Shown one piece after another: positions 41,109 to 49,207 of a stretch of 61,169 nt of DNA (its first letter is position 1; every line of letters begins with the position of its first letter). The DNA is from an uncultured Alphaproteobacteria bacterium. GTDB lineage: Bacteria; Pseudomonadota; Alphaproteobacteria; Methylaequorales; Methylaequoraceae. Below the pieces are notes generated by a model. It worked only from the letters and a program-made list of their open reading frames with translations, had not been told where the DNA came from and did no database searches. The position numbers were made by a program, and so were the translations under genes. The stretch covers positions 1-61,169 of the forward strand of contig CACHGK010000007.1 of the NCBI GenBank assembly GCA_902579395.1, read 5' to 3'.

Positions 41109-42006
41109 ACTTAATACCTTTTAGAATCTCCTCGTGAACTTTACATTCAATATCAAACTCATTTGAATATTTTACAATAAATCCAGAAAGCCACTCTAGT
41201 TCAAGTTTTCTGCCATTTATATAATCAATGTACATTGAAGAAGTCATATCATAAGGCATTTTTTTAATCTTATGTAACCAATATTCAACAGGATCAACTT
41301 TAAAATTTACATCAAAATTTTTTGATAAATTATACGTTTCTATCATAGCTGAGGTAAATTTGGCTTTTAGTTTGTGATTATCAAATATTTCACCAATTGT
41401 TTTTTTTGTTAATGTTGTTATTCCACTGTAAGCAGATAAAAAAATAAATTTTTCCCATATTTTCTCTTTAATATTTTCTTTAAATTGAATGTCTATTTTT
41501 AAATTAATACTTTTTTTGCAAAATTTTTGAAGAATTTCTTGATTTACATTTTGCATATGACCGACAAAAAAAGAAGCCAAGCTGCCTTTATGAATTATAG
41601 TTTGACTTTTATCCACATAGGATGAAATTTGAGCAACTGCTCCATAAGAAAATTTCTCACCAAAATCTTCAGTAATCTTTTGTTCAGAATAAATTCCATT
41701 TTGGAAGGGAAGAATAACAGAATTTTTTATTCCAATTTTTTTTATCTGAGATATGAAATTATCAAAATCATACAATTTTACAGTACATATGATTATATCA
41801 AAGTTATTATTCTCAGGCATTGAATTAAAAACTCTTATTTTTTCTTGCCTAAAATCTTCAAGACTACTATCTACAATCAATCCTTTTGATTGTAAAAATT
41901 TAAATCTTTCCCCTCTTGCCACGTATGATATGTCAAAATCAGCTCTTTGCAGATGTGCTCCCAAGACTCCACCTACTCCGCCTACTCCATAAATTAATAA
42001 TCTCAT
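41101..42006 (-). CDS. panE: Ketopantoate reductase-family protein (PanE/ApbA)
   Basis: This is an NADP-dependent reductase of the PanE/ApbA family, which makes pantoate for coenzyme A. The N-terminal Rossmann loop is GVGGVGGVLGAHL at residues 7-19, and the C-terminal helical domain carries KIWEKFIFLSAYSGITTL near 187-204. The segment YINGRKLELEWLSG matches the conserved family stretch near the C-terminus. The middle is diverged, and several paralogues of unknown substrate share this fold, so the pantoate role is likely but not certain. It overlaps the upstream aminotransferase gene by 4 bp. Confidence 0.8.
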   Translation of the reverse strand: MRLLIYGVGGVGGVLGAHLQRADFDISYVARGERFKFLQSKGLIVDSSLEDFRQEKIRVFNSMPENNNFDIIICTVKLYDFDNFISQIKKIGIKNSVILPFQNGIYSEQKITEDFGEKFSYGAVAQISSYVDKSQTIIHKGSLASFFVGHMQNVNQEILQKFCKKSINLKIDIQFKENIKEKIWEKFIFLSAYSGITTLTKKTIGEIFDNHKLKAKFTSAMIETYNLSKNFDVNFKVDPVEYWLHKIKKMPYDMTSSMYIDYINGRKLELEWLSGFIVKYSNEFDIECKVHEEILKGIKFK

Positions 42007-43202
42007 TTTAATTTTTTTATTGAAGTTTTAATTCTTTTACACGCCTCCATAAGTTTATTTAGCGAGGTAGCATATGAAATTCTAAAGAAAGGTGATTTGC
42101 CAAAAGCTATCCCTGGAACTACTGCAACCTTTGCATCCTCTAATAAATATTGAACAAAATCAAAATCATTTAAAATTTTATTCCCATTACTAAGTTTTTT
42201 ATTTATGAATCCCTCACATTTTACATATAAATAAAATGCACCAGAGGGAATGAAAGGGTCAAGACCTGCAATAGATGTGAAAAAGTCAATAAGATAATTT
42301 CTTCTTTCCTCAAACTTTTCTATCCATTTATTCAAGAATTTTTTTTCACCTAAAAGAGCATATTTCGCTGCAACTTGACTTATTGAACATGGATTTGTGG
42401 TGCTTTGAGATTGAATTTTAGATATTGACTTAATAATTTCTTGATTACCAGCTCCATACCCTATTCTCCAACCTGTCATTGAGAAAGCTTTTGAAACTCC
42501 GTTAACAATGAATGTTCTCTCATAAAGCTCAGGTTCAACGTTTAGTATATTATAAAACGATTTTTCATAGATAATATGCTCATAAATATCGTCTGAAAGA
42601 ATTTGAATATGCGGGTTTTTGATTAATATTCGAGATATTTCATACAATTCATTTTTATTATAAACCGCTCCGGTTGGATTTCCTGGAGAATTTAAAATAA
42701 ACCATTTTGACTTTTTAGTTATACTATTTTCTAAATTTTTTGGAGTAATCTTGAAATCCTCTTTCATATTAGTTTCCACTATTACTGGGCTTCCCTCAGC
42801 TAAAATAACCATATCCGGATATGACACCCAATATGGAGATGGAATTATCACCTCATCACCATTATTTAAAGTCGACATTAAGAGGTTGTATATTACGTGT
42901 TTACCTCCAACGCCAACAGTAATTTGGTTTTCATTATAAATTAGATTATTTTCAATTTTAAACTTTTGAATAATACTTTTCTTGAGTTCGGGAATACCAT
43001 CAACTTGAGTATATTTTGTAAAACCATTATTAATTGCTTGAATAGCACTCTCTTTTATGTGGTCAGGTGTATCAAAATCTGGTTCACCAGAGCTAAGACT
43101 TATTACATTTTCACCCTTTAATGTCATTTCTCTTGCTATTTGTGATATCTTCACAGTTAAAGAGGGCTTAAACCTGGACAATCGATCTGAAATTAGAGTC
43201 AT
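42003..43202 (-). CDS. aatA: Aspartate/prephenate-type aminotransferase (class I)
   Basis: This is a PLP-dependent class I aminotransferase of the Ib subgroup, which works on aspartate and in some bacteria on prephenate. The 399 residues begin DRLSRFKPSLTVKISQ, the family opening. They contain SSGEPDFDTP near 37, NSPGNPTGAVY near 172, the PLP lysine in VSKAFSMTGWR near 238, and the C-terminal FRISYATS (substrate Arg). It heads a two-gene minus-strand unit with the PanE-like gene and is divergent from uvrB. Confidence 0.92.
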   Translation of the reverse strand: MTLISDRLSRFKPSLTVKISQIAREMTLKGENVISLSSGEPDFDTPDHIKESAIQAINNGFTKYTQVDGIPELKKSIIQKFKIENNLIYNENQITVGVGGKHVIYNLLMSTLNNGDEVIIPSPYWVSYPDMVILAEGSPVIVETNMKEDFKITPKNLENSITKKSKWFILNSPGNPTGAVYNKNELYEISRILIKNPHIQILSDDIYEHIIYEKSFYNILNVEPELYERTFIVNGVSKAFSMTGWRIGYGAGNQEIIKSISKIQSQSTTNPCSISQVAAKYALLGEKKFLNKWIEKFEERRNYLIDFFTSIAGLDPFIPSGAFYLYVKCEGFINKKLSNGNKILNDFDFVQYLLEDAKVAVVPGIAFGKSPFFRISYATSLNKLMEACKRIKTSIKKLK

Positions 43203-43238
43203 CTATCAAGAAAAAAAATGTAAAACTTCAATTTTTCG

Positions 43239-43250
43239 ATTATATATAAT
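43239..43250. promoter_or_regulatory. Palindromic shared -10 region between aatA and uvrB
   Basis: The 12-bp perfect palindrome ATTATATATAAT contains TATAAT on both strands (43245-43250 on plus, 43239-43244 read on minus). Starts near 43257 (uvrB) and 43232 (aatA) would give leaders of about 36 and 30 nt, which is plausible. No good -35 box is seen on either side, and such sequences arise easily at this base composition. Confidence 0.35.
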
Positions 43251-43292
43251 TTGTAATAAAAATATATTAGATTTTTTTTTTTTGAGACATTT

Positions 43293-45254
43293 ATGACAAA
43301 ATCTAAATTTGCATTAGAAAGTTCTTACAAACCAGCTGGAGATCAACCAGCTGCTATTAAAAAACTATGTAATGGATTGTCAAAAAAAAATAGTGACCAA
43401 GTCTTATTGGGAGTCACTGGCTCTGGTAAAACTTTCACTATGGCAAATATAATTCACGAGTTACAAAGACCGTCTTTGATTTTTGCACCAAATAAAATTC
43501 TAGCAGCACAACTTTACAGCGAAATGAAAAGTTTTTTTCCAAAAAATAACGTAGAATATTTTGTTTCTTACTATGATTATTACACACCTGAAGCATATGT
43601 TCCTCGGACTGATACCTATATTGAAAAAGAGTCCTCTATCAATGAACAAATTGACAGAATGAGGCATTCAGCAACTCGTTCTCTGCTGGAAAAGAGGGAT
43701 ACTATTGTAGTTGCTAGTGTTTCATGTATTTATGGAATAGGTTCGGTTAAATCCTATTCTTCAATGGTTTTTAAGATTAATCGAAATAAGAATTATGACA
43801 TGGATAAACTTAAAAAAATGTTAGTAGAACTTCAATATAAAAGAAATGATCAAGTACATGCAAGAGGTACATTTAGAAGTAGAGGAGATCTTCTTGAGAT
43901 ATTTCCCTCACACTTAGAGGATAAATCTTGGAGAATATCTTTTTTCGGTGATTGCGTTGAATCAATTGACGAGTTCGATCCTTTTTTAGGAACCGTCTCA
44001 AAAAGTTTAGATGAAATTACAATTTTTGCAAATAGTCACTACGTAACACCTAAGCCCTCTCTTAAAAAAGCTGTAGATCAAATAAAAGAAGAACTATCAG
44101 ACAGAGTAAAGTTCTTTGAATCAAAGAAATTATTTTTAGAGGCCCAAAGAATTGAACAGAGAACAAAGTTTGATTTAGAGATGATTGCTGCCACAGGAAG
44201 TTGCTCTGGTATTGAAAATTATTCCAGACACTTAACTGGAAGAAAACAAGGAGACCCCCCTCCAACATTATTCGAATATCTGCCTGATGATATAATATTA
44301 TTCATAGATGAATCTCATGTAACTATTCCTCAAATCAGAGGAATGTTTAAGGGTGACAGGTCAAGGAAAAACACTTTGTCAGAATTTGGTTTTAGATTAC
44401 CCTCATGTAAAGACAACAGACCTCTAATGTTTGAAGAGTGGGAAGAGTTTAAAGGACAGACCATTTATGTATCGGCTACACCAGGAGATTATGAATTAGA
44501 GAAAACCAAAGGAGCTTTTATTGAACAAATTGTGAGACCCACTGGATTGGTTGACCCTATTTGTGAAATAAGGAAAGCAACAAATCAAGTTGAAGATGTA
44601 ATAGAAGAGTGTAAAAAAGTAACAAATAAAAATCAAAGAGTTTTAATTACCACACTTACCAAAAAAAACGCTGAGATGGTTACCGATTATCTTAACGAAA
44701 ATAACGTTAAAGCAAGATATATGCATTCAGAGATTGATGCATTAGAAAGAATTGAAATAATTAAGGATCTCAGAATTGGTATTTTTGAAGTTTTAGTTGG
44801 TATAAATTTATTAAGAGAGGGCTTAGATATACCCGAGTGCGGTTTAGTAGCAATACTTGATGCAGATAAGGAGGGCTATCTACGCTCACAAGTATCACTA
44901 ATTCAGACTATTGGAAGAGCTGCCAGAAATGTTGAAGGAAGAGCAATTATTTATGCTGATAAAAAAACAAAATCAATAGCACTTGCAATAGAAGAAACTT
45001 CTAGAAGAAGAATTAAACAGTTAAAATTTAATAATCAAAACGGAATAGTCCCAACTTCCACTAAAAGAAAAATTGAAGAAAGCATAAGTCAGAATAATCA
45101 AGATAATGATTTCAATTCTAAAAAATCAGAATCTTTAAATGATTTGAAAAAAAAAATGTTAGAATACGCTGAAAACCTTGATTTTGAAAGGGCAGCCGAA
45201 ATAAGAGACAAAATTAAAATAATGGAGAAAAAAGAACTTGGAATTAAATCATAG
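43293..45254 (+). CDS. uvrB: Excinuclease ABC subunit UvrB
   Basis: UvrB is the damage-verifying helicase-like subunit of nucleotide excision repair. The 653 residues contain Walker A GVTGSGKTFTMANI near 41, the beta-hairpin YYDYYTPEAYVPRTD near 94, FIDESHVT near 337, and LLREGLDIPECG and QTIGRAARN in the second helicase half. The C-terminal UVR domain that docks UvrC ends it (LEYAENLDFERAAEIRDKI). A T12 run lies just upstream (43272-43283). The 3' end overlaps the SDR gene by 17 bp. Confidence 0.98.
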   Translation: MTKSKFALESSYKPAGDQPAAIKKLCNGLSKKNSDQVLLGVTGSGKTFTMANIIHELQRPSLIFAPNKILAAQLYSEMKSFFPKNNVEYFVSYYDYYTPEAYVPRTDTYIEKESSINEQIDRMRHSATRSLLEKRDTIVVASVSCIYGIGSVKSYSSMVFKINRNKNYDMDKLKKMLVELQYKRNDQVHARGTFRSRGDLLEIFPSHLEDKSWRISFFGDCVESIDEFDPFLGTVSKSLDEITIFANSHYVTPKPSLKKAVDQIKEELSDRVKFFESKKLFLEAQRIEQRTKFDLEMIAATGSCSGIENYSRHLTGRKQGDPPPTLFEYLPDDIILFIDESHVTIPQIRGMFKGDRSRKNTLSEFGFRLPSCKDNRPLMFEEWEEFKGQTIYVSATPGDYELEKTKGAFIEQIVRPTGLVDPICEIRKATNQVEDVIEECKKVTNKNQRVLITTLTKKNAEMVTDYLNENNVKARYMHSEIDALERIEIIKDLRIGIFEVLVGINLLREGLDIPECGLVAILDADKEGYLRSQVSLIQTIGRAARNVEGRAIIYADKKTKSIALAIEETSRRRIKQLKFNNQNGIVPTSTKRKIEESISQNNQDNDFNSKKSESLNDLKKKMLEYAENLDFERAAEIRDKIKIMEKKELGIKS

Positions 45255-46008
45255 GTATAAATCAGCCCTTATAACTGGAGGTGCGCAAAGAATCGGAGAA
45301 TCAATCTCTGAGTTCTTAGCTCAATCTGGGTTTAATATTGCAATTCAATATAACAAATCCGAAAAAAATGCCCTTAAACTTAAAGATAAATTTAAAAATT
45401 CTGATATAAGATTTTCAACTTATAAGTTTGATTTCGAAAAAGGTAAAAATATCGCCAGTTTTTATGAAAAGGTTTACAATGATTTTGGTGACATTGATAT
45501 ATTAATTAATAATGCATCAGCATTTGATTTTGATACAATTAAGAACTCAACCGAAGCCCTATATAATAAACATTTAAATGTTAACCTTAAGGCCCCTTAT
45601 TTCTTATCGCAAGGGTTTTCAAAATATTTAGGTTCTAGAAACGGATTAATAATAAATATAATTGATCAGAGAGTTAAAAATATTACTCCTTACTTTACAT
45701 CATACACTATTAGTAAAGCTGCATTGTATACTTTAACTAAAAGCTTATCATTATCTCTCGCACCAAAGATAAGAGTTAATGGTATTTCACCTGGACCAAC
45801 ATTAATGAGTAAAAATCAAAATAAACTCCAGTTCAGAAAACAGATTTTAAGAACGCCATTAAAAAAACAAGTAAAACTCACAGAAATAAACAATGCCGTA
45901 GGCTACCTAATCAATAATTTATCAATTACAGGAGAGATATTAACATTAGATTCAGGCCAAAGTTTAGGTTGGGCCCATTCAAAATCTAAGGTTTTTACTA
46001 AAGATTAG
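45238..46008 (+). CDS. Pteridine reductase-like SDR oxidoreductase (FolM/PTR1 type)
   Basis: This is a short-chain dehydrogenase of 256 residues. The NADPH loop TGGAQRIG (13-20) carries an Arg as in pteridine reductases, and NNAS is at 91-94. In place of the usual catalytic Ser, Asp143 precedes Tyr156-x-x-x-Lys160 by 13 residues. The order Asp-Tyr-x3-Lys and the neighbouring text (IINIID, then YTISKAAL) match trypanosomatid PTR1, whose triad is Asp181/Tyr194/Lys198. A role in reducing dihydropterins or dihydromonapterin is therefore inferred. The only sensible start is TTG 45238, inside uvrB, 10 bp after GGAG. Confidence 0.8.
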   Translation: MELNHRYKSALITGGAQRIGESISEFLAQSGFNIAIQYNKSEKNALKLKDKFKNSDIRFSTYKFDFEKGKNIASFYEKVYNDFGDIDILINNASAFDFDTIKNSTEALYNKHLNVNLKAPYFLSQGFSKYLGSRNGLIINIIDQRVKNITPYFTSYTISKAALYTLTKSLSLSLAPKIRVNGISPGPTLMSKNQNKLQFRKQILRTPLKKQVKLTEINNAVGYLINNLSITGEILTLDSGQSLGWAHSKSKVFTKD

Positions 46009-46029
46009 TTAATTTCAAGTTGTCAACAT

Positions 46030-46076
<47 letters not shown>

Positions 46077-46149
46077 TGATAAATACTAATTTTAAAAATA
46101 ATTGAGGTGAAAATAAATTTTTTATTAATATTTTCAGATACTTATAAAT

Positions 46150-46179
46150 TTGACTAATTTTTAATCATTTTGTTAAAAT
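46150..46179 (+). promoter_or_regulatory. Candidate sigma-70 promoter upstream of uvrC
   Basis: TTGACT (46150-46155) and TAAAAT (46174-46179) are each 5/6 matches to the -35 and -10 consensus, separated by 18 bp. Transcription would start near 46186, about 118 nt before the uvrC ATG, and would run through the hairpin at 46225-46257. A second -10-like TATAAT without a -35 box is at 46271-46276, just 28 bp before uvrC. Confidence 0.45.
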
Positions 46180-46224
46180 CAGCAGAATTGTTATCTTTAG
46201 ATACAAAACTCAAAGATTACTAAC

Positions 46225-46257
46225 AAATTTATCCACAGTAATAGTGGATAGTAATTT
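46225..46257 (+). promoter_or_regulatory. Inverted repeat with perfect DnaA-box match, before uvrC
   Basis: TATCCAC (46230-46236) and GTGGATA (46244-46250) form a perfect 7-bp inverted repeat with a 7-nt loop. With a 2-nt bulge the stem extends by five A-T pairs, and a T5 run (46255-46259) overlaps and follows it. The left arm lies within TTATCCACA (46229-46237), the exact DnaA-box consensus; the right arm gives a 7/9 box on the other strand. It may be an operator overlapping the upstream side of the TATAAT at 46271, a terminator-like hairpin, or a DnaA site. Sequence alone does not decide. Confidence 0.5.
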
Positions 46258-46303
46258 TTGGCCAATTTTTTATAATAAAAGCAATAGTTTATAAAGTTGA
46301 TTA

Positions 46304-48154
46304 ATGAATCTAAAACAAATATATAATTATTCTAACGGGATAGATGCTCTAAAAGTAGCTTCTAAAAACTTTCCGGATGGGTCAGGTGTTTATACATTTT
46401 TAGACCGGGACAAGCAAATTTTGTATGTTGGGAAAGCAAAAAATCTTAAAAAAAGAATTTCAAGTTATCTTTCAAATAAATATCAAACCAATAGAATAAA
46501 ATTACTTATTAATCTGACAGAGAGTATAAAATTTATAAAAACAATAACTGATGTTGATTCATTTATATTAGAAAATAATCTAATAAAAAAAAATAAACCA
46601 CGTTTTAATATTAAATTGATTGATGATAAAAGTTATCCATTTATAAGTATAAGTAGATCTGCCGAATGGCCAAGAATTAAAAAGTTCAGAGGAAAACAAA
46701 ATAAAAATGATATTTCATTTGGTCCCTTCTCAAGTGTAAGTTCAGTAGATAACGTCATTAAACAAATAGAGGGTGCGTTTTTAATAAGAAGTTGTTCTGA
46801 TAATATTTTTAAATCCAGAAAGAGACCATGTATTTTGTATCAAATCAAAAGATGTAGCGCTCCATGTGTAGGTTTAATTAGCAAAACAAAATATGGTGAT
46901 CTAGTAAAAAATGCAATTTCTTTCCTTGAGGGAAAAGATCCAAAGGCAAAAGAGAAGCTGATAAAAGAAATGAAAAATGAAAGTAATTCTCAAAATTATG
47001 AAAGAGCTGCAAAACTGAGAGACAGAATTCGAGCTCTTTCTAAAATATCAAACGAAAAATACTCAGATCTTAATAATAGGGAGAACTTTGATATAATTTT
47101 TCTTAAAGAAAAACATGACCTTATTTCAATTCATGTTTTTTTCTTCAGAGCCGGTAAAAATTTAGGAAATAAAGATTTTTTATTTGAAAATAATCTCTTT
47201 GATCAGTCAAAAAAAATATTTTCTCAATTTCTTTACTTTTTTTACTCAAAAAATTCTCCTCCTAGAGAAATATTATTGAATTATAAGCCAATAGATATAA
47301 AGATTTTAAAGTCCTTAATTTCACAAAATTCAGATCATAAAATCTCTATTAAAATTCCAGTTAAGGGAAAGAAAAAAATGCTTCTTAATATGGTTGAACA
47401 GAATGTTGATGCATCATTGAAGAAGAAGATTTATGAAAAAACAGAGATGAGCTCAATATTGGCTTCAATAAAGAAAAAATTAAATCTCATAAATATACCA
47501 AGCAGGATAGAAATATATGATAATAGTCATTTAAGTGGATCGAATCCTATCGGTGGAATGGTAGTATTTGAAAACGGGCATTTTCAGAAAAATTCATACA
47601 GAAAATTCAATATTGTTTGTTCTAACAACAATACTAATGATGACTATTATATGATGAATCAAGTAATAAGAAGACGTTTTGATATTTCAAGCAAGTGGAA
47701 ATCAAACCTTCCAAAACTTATAGTTGTAGATGGTGGGAAGGGGCAACTGAATATTGTAGAAAAAGCAATAAATGAAAAAGGATTCAAAAATATTGACTTA
47801 ATAAGCATAGCTAAAGGGAAAAAAAGAAACTCTGCTAATGAAAAACTTATTACTAAAGAAAAAACTATTGAATTAGACAAAAATGACAAAATTTTATTTT
47901 TTTTCCAAAGATTAAGAGATGAAGCCCATAGATATGTAATTCAATCAACTAGAGCAAAGCATCAGAAATCATTAAAGAATTCAATTTTTGATAAAATAAA
48001 TGGTATTGGAAAAAAAACAAAATTAATTTTATTATCTTATTTTGGATCAATTGATAATATAAAAACAGCTGGAATAGATGATTTAAAAAAAGTTCCAAAT
48101 ATTGGACCAAAAACTGCAGAAAGAATTTATAAAGAATTTAATAAAAATGTTTAA
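46304..48154 (+). CDS. uvrC: Excinuclease ABC subunit UvrC
   Basis: UvrC makes both incisions in nucleotide excision repair. The 616 residues have an N-terminal GIY-YIG nuclease (GSGVYTFLDRD and ILYVGKAKNLKKRIS, about 27-53), a Cys-rich patch (CILYQIKRCSAPCVG) and a UVR domain (SQNYERAAKLRDRI). The RNase H-like nuclease has EIYDNSHLSG near 404 and VVDGGKGQL near 474, and tandem helix-hairpin-helix motifs close the protein (GIGKKTK, NIGPKTAERIY). It opens the plus-strand unit ending in moaE. Confidence 0.97.
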   Translation: MNLKQIYNYSNGIDALKVASKNFPDGSGVYTFLDRDKQILYVGKAKNLKKRISSYLSNKYQTNRIKLLINLTESIKFIKTITDVDSFILENNLIKKNKPRFNIKLIDDKSYPFISISRSAEWPRIKKFRGKQNKNDISFGPFSSVSSVDNVIKQIEGAFLIRSCSDNIFKSRKRPCILYQIKRCSAPCVGLISKTKYGDLVKNAISFLEGKDPKAKEKLIKEMKNESNSQNYERAAKLRDRIRALSKISNEKYSDLNNRENFDIIFLKEKHDLISIHVFFFRAGKNLGNKDFLFENNLFDQSKKIFSQFLYFFYSKNSPPREILLNYKPIDIKILKSLISQNSDHKISIKIPVKGKKKMLLNMVEQNVDASLKKKIYEKTEMSSILASIKKKLNLINIPSRIEIYDNSHLSGSNPIGGMVVFENGHFQKNSYRKFNIVCSNNNTNDDYYMMNQVIRRRFDISSKWKSNLPKLIVVDGGKGQLNIVEKAINEKGFKNIDLISIAKGKKRNSANEKLITKEKTIELDKNDKILFFFQRLRDEAHRYVIQSTRAKHQKSLKNSIFDKINGIGKKTKLILLSYFGSIDNIKTAGIDDLKKVPNIGPKTAERIYKEFNKNV

Positions 48155-48701
48155 AATAGCTAATATACCAAATATTTTAACTCTACTTAGAATTTTAATA
48201 ATTCCCGTAATTTTAGTTTTTTTGGAAATTGATAATGAGTTTTATAGATGGTTAGCTCTTTTACTATACATAATTGCTTGTATTTCAGACTTTTTAGACG
48301 GGTATTTTGCAAGGAAATTTGAAATTGAATCTAGTTTTGGAAGATTTTTAGATCCAATTGCTGATAAGATTTTAGTAGTTTCTGTTCTATTTATTCTTGT
48401 TTCAAAAGCAACTATAAATGGATTTTTTGTATATCCGGCTCTTGTAATTGTGATAAGGGAAATACTTGTATCTGGTCTAAGAGATTTTTTTGCTCACTCC
48501 AGAGAAACCTTATTAGTTACTAATTTATCAAAATGGAAGACACTTATTCAAATGTTTGCCCTGGGCTTTTTAATGGTTTCTAACAACTTTGAGACTAGTT
48601 TGATATTAAATATTGGATATTTAGGTTTAACTATTGCCTCTGTAATGACTATTCACACAGGATATATATATTTTAAGAAAAATTTAAGACTGTTTAAATG
48701 A
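48147..48701 (+). CDS. pgsA: CDP-diacylglycerol--glycerol-3-P 3-phosphatidyltransferase PgsA
   Basis: PgsA is the membrane enzyme that makes phosphatidylglycerol phosphate. From the ATG at 48147 the 184 residues have the CDP-alcohol phosphotransferase signature D-x2-DG-x2-AR-x8-G-x3-D-x3-D, starting with SDFLDGYFARK near residue 47 and ending FLDPIADK. Four or more membrane helices are apparent. It overlaps uvrC by 8 bp, the standard uvrC-pgsA pairing in alphaproteobacteria. A longer frame from 48102 would begin inside uvrC and is not needed. Confidence 0.95.
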   Translation: MFKIANIPNILTLLRILIIPVILVFLEIDNEFYRWLALLLYIIACISDFLDGYFARKFEIESSFGRFLDPIADKILVVSVLFILVSKATINGFFVYPALVIVIREILVSGLRDFFAHSRETLLVTNLSKWKTLIQMFALGFLMVSNNFETSLILNIGYLGLTIASVMTIHTGYIYFKKNLRLFK

Positions 48702-49204
48702 AAAAAGTTTTTGGAATTGTTGGCTGGAGTGGGAGTGGAAAAACTGACCTAACAACAAGAATTATAAAATTATTTGTTGAAATGAATATTATCGTCTCAT
48801 CAATTAAACATTCTCATCATGATTTTGAAATAGATAAAAAAGGTAAAGATAGTCATAAACATATTCAATCTGGTTCAAATGAAGTAATAATTTATAATGA
48901 AAGAAAATGGGCGTTAATCAGTAAAAAACAAGAAAAAAAACACAATATTGAAGAGATAATTAATAAATTTAATAAACTAACAGATATAATAATTATTGAG
49001 GGTTTAAAATATGGTAATTTTGCAAAATTAGAGGTAATCAGATCTTCATTTGATAAACCATTTATTTTCAAAAATGATAAAAATATAAAAGGGATAGTCA
49101 TCGACAAAGAAATACCTAACTTAAAAACTAGTCTACCTGTATTCAAATTTTCCGATACAAAAAAAATTGGATCCTTCATCCTTAATTATTTTAAGAATAA
49201 ATAA
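48698..49204 (+). CDS. mobB: Molybdopterin-guanine dinucleotide biosynthesis adapter MobB
   Basis: MobB is a small P-loop GTP-binding protein that assists guanylylation of molybdenum cofactor. The 168 residues carry the P-loop GWSGSGKTDLTTRI near 9, the family SIKHSHHDFEID near 37, and DSHKHIQSGS. It overlaps pgsA by 4 bp (ATGA) and is followed 3 bp later by moeA. Its presence predicts at least one molybdenum enzyme in the cell, probably of the bis-MGD type. Confidence 0.92.
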   Translation: MKKVFGIVGWSGSGKTDLTTRIIKLFVEMNIIVSSIKHSHHDFEIDKKGKDSHKHIQSGSNEVIIYNERKWALISKKQEKKHNIEEIINKFNKLTDIIIIEGLKYGNFAKLEVIRSSFDKPFIFKNDKNIKGIVIDKEIPNLKTSLPVFKFSDTKKIGSFILNYFKNK

Positions 49205-49207
49205 ATT

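Noticed and set aside
43203-43292. LexA (SOS) operators of the alphaproteobacterial GTTC-N7-GTTC type before uvrB, uvrC or recN
   Set aside because: No such direct repeat was found in the uvrB spacer, the uvrC spacer or upstream of recN.
46105-46155. Short GTG-initiated frame of about 16 codons in the uvrC spacer
   Set aside because: Too short, no separate ribosome site, and it overlaps the candidate promoter.
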